Positions 52,862 to 62,513 of a DNA stretch of 64,000 nt are shown piece after piece. Each line of letters starts with the position of its first letter. The stretch's first letter is position 1. The stretch is from positions 310,001-374,000 of the forward strand of contig JAPMXV010000051.1 of assembly GCA_026936335.1 (NCBI GenBank). Reading direction: 5' to 3'. The notes below the pieces were generated by a model. It ran no database searches. It was not told where the DNA came from and saw only the letters and a program-made list of their open reading frames with translations. Made by a program: the position numbers and the translations under genes. The DNA is from Mantamonas sphyraenae (Eukaryota; CRuMs; Mantamonadidae).

Positions 52862-54616
52862 ATGGCTGGAGGAGACGAAAAGACACCGCTGGTGGCGTCG
52901 GGGAAGAACCATCCGTACTACACGGATCCGCAGACGAAGCTATCTCTGTATGCAATGTATCTGATCAACTTTCTGAACTCGTTTGCCTTCTCGATTGTGA
53001 TCCCGTCGGTGTGGCCCTTTTTGAAGCAGGTGAGTGCGCGGACTGGCCCTCTTTGCGTTTCGGGGCGCCGGGAGGGCTCAAGGAGGCGGTTGTGGAGCTA
53101 ACAAGGACGCCCCCACGTGTGGCGGTGTACAGATGGGAGCGGCAAAGGACCTTTTGGGATGGGTGGTGGCATCGTTCAGCGTGGGGCAATTCATTTCTGC
53201 CCCGCTGATGGGGGGCTGGGCGGACAAGCGAACCACAAAGGAGGTGATGGTTGTGGCCATGGTTGTGAGCGTGATGGGCAACACGATGTACTCGCTGGCA
53301 GGCACACCAGCTGTGCTGATCATTGCGCGTTTCATTACGGGCTGTGGGAGCTCGACGATGGCGGTGATTCGGGCGTACGTGTCGTACGTAACGCCGACGG
53401 AGGAGCGCACGGTGGTGATGAACTACATCAGCATGGCCAACGCGGTGGGGTTCATCTGTGGGCCTGCGTTTGGAGCCATGCTTGCCTTGCTGCCGAACTT
53501 TGAGGTGCTGGGCGTCCACGTGGACGAGGTGACCTGGCCCGGATTCTTTTCAGCCGCGTTTGGCATCCTGAACCTGGGTGTGCTGCTGCCCTTCTTTGTG
53601 GAACCGACACGTGCGCGCCTGGACCTTGGCGGGGGATCAGTGAACGGGGGCGAGGATGTTGTAGTGGGCGTGAGCGTAGACGGGGAGGAAGAGGAGGAGG
53701 AAGAGGAGGAGGAGTGGGACGAAGAGGACGGAGTGCGTCCGCCCAAGTATGGGGCTGCGGCTGCGGGAGGCCCCGCACGTGGGCCGAGGGAGCGGGAAAT
53801 GTCGCATGCGGGCCAGGACGAGGTGGTGGAGGACGGGTTTGATTCGATGCTGCTGGGCAACGTGCGTCCGCCGTCGCGTGTGGGCATCGCCCTGATGGTC
53901 CTGGTGAACTTTTCGCGAACGGTGGTGTTTACGATTCTGGAGACGGTGATGACGCCGTACACGGAGGATGCGTACAACTGGACGGTGCCGGAGAACGGGT
54001 TTATGTTTGCCGGGCTGGGTGTGTTGTCTCTGATTTCGTTCTTTGTGCTGGCCATGGTGCACCGGCACTTTTCGGACCGGCTGCTTATGGTGGTGACGAT
54101 GGCCATGATCAGCGTGGGCACAGGAATTGCGTGCACGTATCCTGCAGAAACGCTGCCGCTGTGGCGGTACGGACTCGCGTGCGTGCTCATCACGCTTGGG
54201 TACTCGCCAAACACGAGCCTGGCGCTGTCGATGCTGAGCAAGATCCTGGGTCCGTTCAATCAGGGCCTGGTGATGGGCTACTACAGCAGCGGCGGATCGC
54301 TGGCGCGCATGTCTGGGCCGCTGGGAGCAGGGTATGCGTTGCAGTACGGCGACGCAAACGCGATCTTTGTGACGGCGACGTGTGTGCTGAGCGTGACGAC
54401 ACTGCTGCTGTTTGCGTCTACGGAAAGCTGCGTGCCCATCCGCTGGTGGAGGCCGAGGAACAACAGCGCAAGCTGTTGGCCAAGGGGGAGGAGGAAAAGA
54501 ATGTGCGAAGACTGTCGTTTGGCAGCACAGGCGCAGGTGCAGGTGGTGCTGGTAGGTCAAGGACAGAGAGTGTGGGAAGTGTGGGCAGTGTGGCGAGCGA
54601 GACAGGGTTGTGGTGA
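52862..54616 (+). CDS. Major facilitator superfamily transporter, MFSD8/CLN7-like; one-base frame break
   Basis: Exons 52862-53029 and 53133-54616, 550 residues if one T is added to TTT at 54411-54413. Unchanged, the frame reads through to 54707, overlapping the convergent gene. Twelve hydrophobic segments fit an MFS protein: YAMYLINFLNSFAFSIVIPS (TM1), WVVASFSVGQFISAPLMGG followed by the MFS signature loop WADKRTTKEV, IIARFITGCGSSTMAVIRAY, a long acidic central loop (EEE runs), FMFAGLGVLSLISFFVLAM and GLVMGYYSSGGSLARMSGPL. These last motifs resemble MFSD8 (CLN7), a lysosomal transporter. After the break the tail YGKLRAHPLVEAEEQQRKLL is a natural cytosolic end. Substrate unknown; a lysosome/vacuole location is inferred from family. 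Confidence 0.87.
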
Positions 54617-54693
54617 CGGGAATGAATCGGCGAGCGGTTCGCAAACAACGGCAACATACATACATATGTACTCTGACGTGTACTCTACCCATC

Positions 54694-57600
54694 CTACTTT
54701 CGTGTGACACCGCCAAATCGGCTCCAGGCTGGGTGGAGAGCTCGCCCCTGCTCTTCTTGCCTGAGTCTGGCTTCGCGCACTGCCTTGCGCCCGGTCACTT
54801 CCTGCTTGCCTGCAGAGAGGCTGCGTTTGGATGGTTTCTTGTGTTTGGGACGCTTCTTGGAAGGGCGAACGGCTTTGTGTTGGGTCCAGGCAAAAGTGTG
54901 GTCCCGCGTCGGCGAGAGCAAGGATGCGGTGGTGGTTGCCTGCTGGTTGTTGCTGCTGAAAGACGACGAGGATGATGAAGACGACGATGTGCCACTGCTT
55001 GTGGTGTTGCGACCCTGCATCACCAGAGGCAGCCCCAGCTTCTCGTCGCGGTGCATCTCGAGGTACTCCAGAGCCATGTCCATCTTCTGCAGCGAGTGAA
55101 AGAGACGTCGCTTGTGCAGACGCTCCTCTGCGAGCTGCCGTGTAACCTGTTGAAGCTGCTGTTCCATCTCCTGTGCGGTCTCGAGGGCCGCTGCAAGCTC
55201 GTGGTTGCGATACACCGCGCTGGTGAGGCTTTCGATGTCCAGATCCGCCTCGACGGCGTCCATGACGACGCTGACTGTCTTTACGGTGTGCAGTTCGTCC
55301 TGAGCGTTGCCCAGTCCCGTGCGTACTGGAGGTGGAGGGTCTTTGCCGCTTGCAGCCCGTTTTGCCTCGCGCTTCTCCTTGCGTGCTGCCTCTGCAATCT
55401 CGCCCGTGCCAAACGCAGCCTCCATGTCCGCCTGTTTGTCTTCTTGCAGCATCTTGAGCATGGCTCCCACCTGCTTTTTCAGTTTGCGTGCGCGCGGTTC
55501 GACAAACTGGGATGTGTTCATCTTGCGCCGTTCGAGATCGATGCGCATCATCTGCTTCTGCTGCTCCAGCATACGGTACAATTCGCCGATGTGATCCAGT
55601 CGCTCAGGGTTACCCTGCCGCGTGACTCGCAGCTGGCGCACAAAGTAGTCCTCCTCAGCCTGCTTCGCCGCACGTTTCTTGCGTCGTGCCACCACCTGCT
55701 CCTTGCTCAGCTTCTTCTTGCCTGGCGCTTTTTTGCCCTTTGTGTGCTTGGAACGGCGGTGTTGGCGGCGGCGGCGGCGTCGAGCGGACCGACGACGAGG
55801 ATGATGACGATGACGACGACGAGATCGAGCCGGACGATGACTCGGAGGATGGCGAACTCACGGACGACTCCGACGTGTCCGACTCATCCAACTCGCTGGA
55901 TTCAGACAAAGACGACGCGTCGCTGGACTCGTCCGCCCAAGCCTTGCGTCGTTGTGGCCGCTTGCCCCGCGTAGGTTTGCGTTTGGACGAGGCCTTTCGT
56001 TTGCGAGAGCGTTTGGCCCTCTCGTCCTCGGATTCATCTTCGGATTCATCTTCGGATTCATCGTCGGATTCAGACTCTGATTCCGACTCTGTGTCGGATT
56101 CGTTGCCATCGTCGTCGTCGTCATCCTCTTGGCTGGCAGACTCTGCGTCAGAAGCGGCTGCGTCGTCACGGTTGTCGCTGCTTTCGGCGTCGCCGACGCG
56201 GACGGAGAACGGGGAGCCTTTGAGGTGAGTTTTGCCGAGGGTGATGGAGACTTGCAGGATGCCCGGTTGGTCGGGAGCGGTGTAGGAGTAGGTGAGCAGT
56301 CCCTTTTCCTCATTGTCCACATTGACCTGGTCGGACAGATCCTCGATGGGATCACCATTGAAGGTGGTTTCCACCAGAAGGGTGTCGTCTTGCAACTCCT
56401 GCATCTCCTGAGGCGTCAACAGGTCGCCAAAGTCACTGGCGTCCATGTCTGCACGTCCGTTGCCATACTTGTCCTGCAACTGGAGGGCAAAGCGTGTGGT
56501 TTCGCCCGGTTCGACGGCACGCAGGCCTGCGCCCCATGCCGGCACGTGGTTGGATCCTTGACCCCTCCAAAGACTTGCATGGAGGAACGACCCACCTCGA
56601 CGCCGTCCATGGTGACGACAATGTCGTAGTAGCCAGCGAGCTGCGGTGTAAACACAGCTCGGTATCTTCCCTTGGTTGCGTTTTCCACGCTGGTGTCCAC
56701 TTCCTTGTTGTCGCGTGAGTGGATCACACTCACCGCCACGTCGGCTGACTCGTTGCCCTGGCTGTGCACAATGTCAAATGTGCTCTTGCGCCCAGCCACG
56801 CAGTACTCAAATCCATCGCCAGAGATGTCCACATCGTCTGCAGAGATGGTCCCCTGTGCATCCGCCTTTGCCTTGGCCTCTTTCTCCTCCTCTTGTTTCT
56901 TCTTTGCCGCCTCTGCTTCTTCCTCCTCTTGTTTCTTCTTGGCCGCGGCGGCGGCGGCGGCGGCCTCCTCTTCCTCCTTCTTTTTCTTGGCGGCCTCTGC
57001 TTCTTCCTCCTCTTGCTTCTTCTTGGCAGCGGCGGCTTCCTCCTCCTCCTTCTTCTTGCGCTCCTCCTCCTCTTGCCTCTTCTTCTCTTCGGCCTTTTCG
57101 GCAAAGCGGGACTTTTTCGGTTCGGGCTTGGGAAGGACGCCAATGAGCTTTGCATTGCCCGTGGCATTGGCGTGATCGAGGGCAGTTTTGCCGGACGCAT
57201 CCTTGGTGGTGAGGGCATCTGCACCGGCCTGGACGAGAAGGTAGGCGACGTCGACCAGGCCACACTGGCAAGCAAGCATGAGTGGGGTCATGCCGTCATC
57301 GCGATGGACCAGGTTGACGTTTGCGTGACCCGTTTGTACAAGCACGTTGACACACTGCGCAAGCGAGGCGTGGTCATCCGCGCTGAGGTTGGCCGCGTTG
57401 GCGTCCATGCAGACATAGTGAAGGGCGGCATACCCGTTGTCATCGAGCAGGTCTGCCTGGGCGCCATTGGCCAGCAGCCAATTCATGTACTCTGCGTTGC
57501 GTTGGCCGGCGGCAAGGTGCAAGGCTGTCATGGAGGAGGCGCCGGCCAGGTTGACGTTGGCCTTGCTGCTGATGAGGTAGCCGACGCTTTCGTTTTGGCG

Positions 57601-58850
57601 TGCGTTGACGGCAAGATGCAGGGCGGCCCACCCTTGGGCCTCGAGACAGTCCAGATCGGCGCCTGCCTGAATCATGTGGGCCACACAGTTGGGAAAGCCA
57701 TTGAGGATGGCCCACATGAGCGGGGTGCGTCCGTCGTTGTCACGTTCGTTGAGATTGACGGATGAAGGATCCTGCAGGGCCGCCTGCAGATCTGCCTCCG
57801 CCCCCTGGGCACACATCATCATGACTGAAGTGCCTGCAATGGCGGCCACGGCCTGGTTGGCGGCCACGAGGGAGCCCACGGCAGACTTTAGGCGGGCAGT
57901 TGCTGTTTCTGCGGGCACCGCCGCCCCCTGGTTGTTGGCGTTGCTTTGGAAGGATTTGAGCCAGACGAGGAGGTCGGAGTGGCCCTGGGACTCGGCCCAT
58001 TGCAAGCAATTGAAGCCATCGGCGTCGGTAAGGTTTGGGTTTGCGCCTGCCTGGAGGAGGGTGTTGGCAGGCTTGATGAGACCAAACTTGCTGCACAACA
58101 AGAGGGATGTTTCGCCCGAGTGGGCATTGGCGAGGTTTGGATCGACGCCATTGGTGAGCAGGTGTGACACACACGTGGCCATGGTCTCTTGGCGTGCATC
58201 GTCCACAGGGGTCGATTCGGGGCTGCAGATATAATGAATGGGCGCATTGCCGCTGTCGTCGGAAATGATGGCCGATGCGCCACTGCTGGGCAACCATGCC
58301 ATATAGTTGGCTTTGAGGTTGCTGTGGGGAAGGAGTGTGAGCAAGGAGGGGGGGGGGGGAGGGGTGGGGGGAAATCCGGCTCCATGGGTCGGGTCAGTAC
58401 AACGTACCGGGCAGCAACGTGGATGGCTCGCATGTTGCCTGGACCAGGCTGGTCAAGATTGACATCTGGGGCTTGGATGAGGGCGGCGACGAGCTCGTTG
58501 TTGTCTGTGGTGACGGCGAGGCAGAGAGCGGTCCAACCGTTGGCGTCCTGGGTGTTTGGGTTGGCGCCGGATTGGACGAGGAGCTGGACGGCCTGTGTGT
58601 TGTCGGCCTCGACGGACATGTGGAGGGCGGTTTGGCCACCGACAGTGGCATTGGGGTCAGCGCCAAGGGCCAGGAGCACCTGTAGGGCCTCTGTGGCGTT
58701 GCACTTTGCGGCCCAGAGCACTCCGGTCCAGCCGTCGTGGTCCATGGCGAGGTGCTGGGCGCGGGTGGGGCCATCCAAGGGCTCGAGGGCATTGCGTAGG
58801 GCCTCCCAGTCGTTGGAGGCGATGGCGGAAAAGTAGGTCTGGGCGTCCAT
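54694..58850 (-). CDS. Ankyrin-filamin repeat protein with long charged helix and coiled-coil tail; one-base frame break
   Basis: Exons 58850-58408, 58321-55862 and 55746-54694. One G must be added to sense GGGG (56565-56562) to give 1318 residues. At least ten ankyrin repeats occupy the first ~620 residues (TALHMSVEADNTQAVQLLVQ, TSLLLCSKFGLIKPANTLLQ, TPLMWAILNGFPNCVAHMIQ, TALHLAAGQRNAEYMNWLLA, TPLMLACQCGLVDVAYLLVQ). A ~110-residue Lys/Glu/Ala run (KKKQEEEEAEAAKKK units) is predicted as a stable single alpha helix. Two filamin-type Ig repeats follow (RYRAVFTPQLAGYYDIVVTM; GAGLRAVEPGETTRFALQLQ; VSITLGKTHLKGSPFSVRV), then a Ser/Glu/Asp stretch, a spliced basic segment and a coiled-coil C-terminus. 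Inference: an actin- or membrane-associated scaffold. I know no exact counterpart of this order. Confidence 0.85.
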
Positions 58851-58934
58851 CGCGGGAAGGCGGTTGGCGGCGACAGCTTGCGTGGGAGTGCGCAGGCGGA
58901 GTCAAGAGGAAGAGAAAGAGCGTGTGTGTGCGTG

Positions 58935-59853
58935 ATGAGCAAGAGACAGAGGGAGGATCAAGACGAAGAGGAGGTGGAGGAACCTGAGGCGAAGCGGGCA
59001 GCGGTGGAAACCGGGGAGGGCGGGTCAAGCGGACTGAGCAAGCTTGAGGCGCTGAAGGCAAAGCTGGCGGCGGCACGTGAGGCAAACAGAGAAGCGGTGC
59101 TGGAGGAACACAAGGCGGACAAACTGCCGCAGGAGTCGGAGAGCCAGAGGGAAAAGGCGGAGCGGGAGTGGAAGGCGCAGCAAGAAGAGGCGGCGAAAAA
59201 GGCGGGTCTGAGTGTGGAGCAGTACAAGCGATTGCACACGAGTGCAGCCAAAGTGGAAGCCAAGGAGCGGCGGGTGGCAAAGAAGAAGAGGCACGGGGTG
59301 GTGGCGTACGGATTTGAGGGAGAGGAGAGCGCGGCGTACCGGTCGTACGAGAAGCGGCTGAAGAACGTGCCATACGGCCTGGCCGAGTATGAAGAGGAAA
59401 AGGAAGCGCTGGAAGCAAGCGGACGGACCGCATTTCCAGACACGGGCACGTTGGAGGTCGGGAGCGACGGGAGAAAGAGCGGGAACGAGATTGCCGTGCA
59501 GATTATGTCGGACGAGGTGAAGCAGATGTGGGTTGCGTGCGCGAGAGGACGGGAGTGGAGTGGGAAAGCGTTTGGCAAACAGGAGAAGGAGGGGCGAGGG
59601 GTGCAGGGGGTGCAGTGGGGAGAAAGCGAGCAAATGGCGGATTGTGGAAAGTGCGCTCACACAGCAGGTGCGGTGTGCGGGTTACAGGGACGAAAAGGCA
59701 GCCAAGTATTCGAGACGTCGTGCAGTGAACGAGGACAAGACGGTGACGCACATCAACGAGTGGAACAGATCGTACAACGAGAAGTTGGACAAGATGATGA
59801 ACAAGTACACTGGGGAGATCCGGGCGAACCTGGAGCGCGGTACAGCGTTGTGA
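58935..59853 (+). CDS. SYF2: Pre-mRNA-splicing factor SYF2
   Basis: Exons 58935-59527 and 59688-59853 give 252 residues, matching SYF2. N-terminus: acidic/basic (MSKRQREDQDEEE), then SKLEALKAKLAAAREANREA. The SYF2 domain follows: WKAQQEEAAKKAGLSVEQYK, LHTSAAKVEAKERRVAKKKR, YGFEGEESAAYRSYEKRLKN and EEKEALEASG, then after the splice KYSRRRAVNED and MMNKYTGEIRANLERGTAL. The last 19 residues are nearly the family consensus. SYF2 is part of the NineTeen complex-related (Isy1-Syf1-Syf2) set in the catalytic spliceosome. Together with RED (1693-3585) it gives two spliceosome components in the window. The intron (GTGGGT to TTACAG) is phase 2 and joins AT with G to make Met. Divergent from the ankyrin-filamin gene by 84 bp. 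Confidence 0.93.
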
Positions 59854-60020
59854 TGGGAATGGTGGCCGAGGTGTGGGAGGTGTGGGAGGTGTGGGAGATG
59901 TGGAGCGAGGAGGAAAGGGCGGTACGGAAGGATGTGTTTCCACCGGGTGGTCTCAATAGAAGGAGGATTTGCACTGTGGTACGGTTTGTGAACCACAGGA
60001 CAGACCCATTACTTCGAGCA

Positions 60021-60092
60021 GGGCGCGTGGTACAGTGGTAGCACGAATCGTTTGCATCGATTAGGTCGGGGGTTCGATTCCCTCCGCGTCCA
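60021..60092 (+). tRNA. tRNA-Ala(UGC)
   Basis: 72-nt cloverleaf. Acceptor stem GGGCGCG (60021-27) pairs with CGCGTCC (60085-91) with a single G-U at positions 3 and 70, the identity pair of alanine tRNAs. The D-arm starts at 60030. The anticodon stem AATCG/CGATT encloses TTTGCAT, anticodon TGC. The T-arm is GGGGG/CCCTC around TTCGATT. The discriminator base is A (60092) and CCA is not encoded, as in eukaryotic nuclear genes. Internal promoters match consensus: A box TGGTACAGTGG (60028-38) and B box GGTTCGATTCC (60071-81). No intron. Confidence 0.95.
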
Positions 60093-60097
60093 CTCTC

Positions 60098-60103
60098 TTT
60101 TTT
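60098..60103 (+). terminator. RNA polymerase III terminator of tRNA-Ala
   Basis: Run of six T five bases after the mature tRNA 3' end, the standard Pol III stop. Confidence 0.85.
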
Positions 60104-60235
60104 GTTCGCTTTCTTTTTGCAGGATCATTTCCCGCACAGGTCTCACATACGCTCGTGCAAAGTCAGTGCCAATGGTTGGGCAGAGCAGGGAGGAGGCTGG
60201 TGCTTCATTTTGGCCGTTTTGCTGTTTGCGGACGC

Positions 60236-61760
60236 TCAAAAGTTTTGCGGGAAGAGCTTCTCAATATCGGCGTTGTGCGGGTTGATGGGGCCCAGCCAGT
60301 GGGAGTAGTTGTCCTCGAGGTGCTGCCAGAGCAACTGGGCGAGGAGGGAGTTTGCAATCTGATCGGGATGGAAGCCGTCGACGGGCTCGATGAGCTGGCG
60401 CGGATCGTGGCCCATCTTGCGCCACTCCTCGATTGCGCTCTTGATAGGGTAGTCAAAGTAGGCCATGTCAAAGTTCTTAAAGGTGGTGCTGTTGATGATG
60501 TCGACGTACTGGTCGTTGAGGGCGTTTGCGCGATCGGTGGCGAGGTTGCGCACGGTCTCGTTGGGGTTGAGCCAGGCCCAGCAGGGGTTGAGGTACAGGC
60601 AGTTGAGGTATTCGTAGACCTCGGCGTAGGTGGCGCCGGTGGGGTGGGTGGAGTTGTGCAGCAGGTCCCAGAGGACGCGGCCGTCGACGACGCCAACAAA
60701 CATGACGTGGGAGCCATGCGGGAGGCGCGTGTCGAGGTACTCGAGGGTCTTGAGGACATTGGCCTTGAACTGCTCCGGGGTGGTCATGCGGTCCAGGGTA
60801 TGGTGCGGCGTGCAAATGTCGTTGCCGATGAGGGCGTGGAAGACGAGGGCCGGCTTGTCGTTCTGCTGGTCCCTGGCCATGGACTGCACGATGCCGTTGG
60901 CCATGGCGCCCGTGCGTGCTCCGTTCACGGCAATGTTCTGGTAGTCGTTGTAGTTGCAGCGGTTGCGCTTCCACATGTACTCGTAGATGGAGTTCATGGG
61001 GCCCGGGCAGTCCTCGGTATGACCAGTGTACATGGAGCACATGGGCACATCAAACTCGTCCTCGAGGGCAGGGAGCAGGTTGTGGTACGTGGAGCTGTTG
61101 ATGTCCTTGGCAGTCAGGTACTGGGGCGGGATGTGAAAGTGAGCCGAGGCGCTGTCGCCAAGGACAATCGTGCCCATGGCGCTGCTGTTGCCGCAAAACA
61201 TCTCCTCGTAGTCGTTGCCTGCGTCGTCTGCGCCGCTGATTCCGTTGCAGTTGTAGTCCTTGTGCTCGTCGCCGTGTTCGTTGATCTTGCGCCCAGGGTA
61301 CACGCGAGAGTTGAGGTCGTCGCAGTCCTTGCCGCGCCAGTCGTACCCACGCAGGGTGGCCATGCGCGAGAACATGTCTCCGTCCAGGTCGTCCACGGGC
61401 TCGTGCTTGTTGGCGAGCCTGTCGATGAGCTTCTTGATCCAGTCCCACGGGTTCTCGCCCTCCTTGCCTTGCACATCGGTCTCCACGCGCGCTTCCTTCT
61501 TGCCTCCACGCACGCCTCCCAGGAACAGTGCCTCGTGGCGAGCACGCGTCACGCGGTTCGGGAACAGCGCGCAGGTGTTGTCCACGCACAGGTCCGTCTT
61601 GTGGCAGGTCTTGTCCGGCCCCAGGCCGTTCTCCAGACCCTCGATGATTGTGTTTCCGTACGTGTTCACAAACCATGTGCACAGGCTTTCAAACTGTTTG
61701 GTGGCCCGTTTCGCCCATCAGCGTGGATTACACAAAAAAAGGGGGGTGTCCGCGAGCCAC

Positions 61761-61792
<32 letters not shown>

Positions 61793-62339
61793 CCAGTCCC
61801 ATCCGTGCATGCGCCATGTCCCTGTCTGTGTCAGTTCACCTGCCTGGGGTCCTTCTTTCTCTGGGCCTCGTTCGCTTCCGTGGGGTTCTTCTCTCGAGAG
61901 CCGTTTGCAGGCATGCGGAGCCACAATTTCGCCAAGCTGGCATCCTCTACCGATGCGCACCGCAATGGCTGGTTGGCCATAGCTTGTGGCGCCTCTGCAT
62001 GCCTGCCACGTGTGTCACCCGTGACCCTGTTCTTCTCTCTCTGTGTACACGTACCTCGGGCGGCAAGAGGTCGCACCATTCGTCGACGGTCTTTTCGATG
62101 CTCTGCTCATGCACCACGGCGTAGTTTTCCACAGTTGTGAGGATGATGGTGCAGGCAGCACAGTCGATGGCCTTGGGTGGTCCGTCCTTGGACACCTCCT
62201 GCGAAAAGCCAAACATGGTGCGCACCAGCTTTCCTGCGCTGGGCACGTCGTCCAGCGACGCTGCCACCACGCTTGCGCAGACCACGAGCAGGACAACCAC
62301 TGTCACGGCTTGAATCTCCTTGTTCCGCTTGATGTACAT
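60236..62339 (-). CDS. Acyloxyacyl hydrolase (saposin B plus GDSL-type lipase domain)
   Basis: Exons 62339-62055 and 61693-60236, 580 residues, almost the human AOAH length. Residues ~10-28 (AVTVVVLLVVCASVVAA) form a signal peptide. The saposin B small subunit carries paired cysteines split by the intron: CAACTIILTTVENY, then after the splice FESLCTWFVNTYG, CHKTDLC and CALFP. The large subunit begins with a calcium-binding loop region (DDLDGDMFS; GKDCDDLNSRVYPGRK; DYNCNGISG). The lipase motifs follow: IVLGDSASAHFHIPPQYLTA (nucleophile Ser), WKRNRCNYNDYQNIAVNGAR, ALIGNDICTP, PHGSHVMFVGVVDGR and LIEPVDGFHPDQIANSLLA (catalytic Asp-x-x-His). AOAH removes secondary acyl chains from lipopolysaccharide lipid A. 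In a protist it could detoxify or digest ingested bacteria (inference). Confidence 0.93.
61763..61791. repeat. (GT)n microsatellite in the AOAH intron
   Basis: Perfect GT run in intron 61694-62054. The transcript reads (CA)n beginning about 70 nt upstream of the 3' splice site. Confidence 0.9.
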
Positions 62340-62513
62340 GCCGGGTTGTTTTGGCGTCCATGGGGCCAGTGTGGGCTCGTCTCTGCTGTGTCTCCAGCAG
62401 AGACAAGCCCATTGCCATTCCTCTGCCTGACTCGTTCCCGTGTGGATCTGCTTGCGTGCCGTCTGATTTTTGATGCACCGACGTTGGATCCAACGCAACT
62501 CGAACGCACAGCG

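Noticed and set aside
51248-52912. Long minus-strand open frame opposite the ankyrin-PH gene
   Set aside because: Runs through three plus-strand exons and introns; Ser/Leu/His low-complexity translation; no motif.
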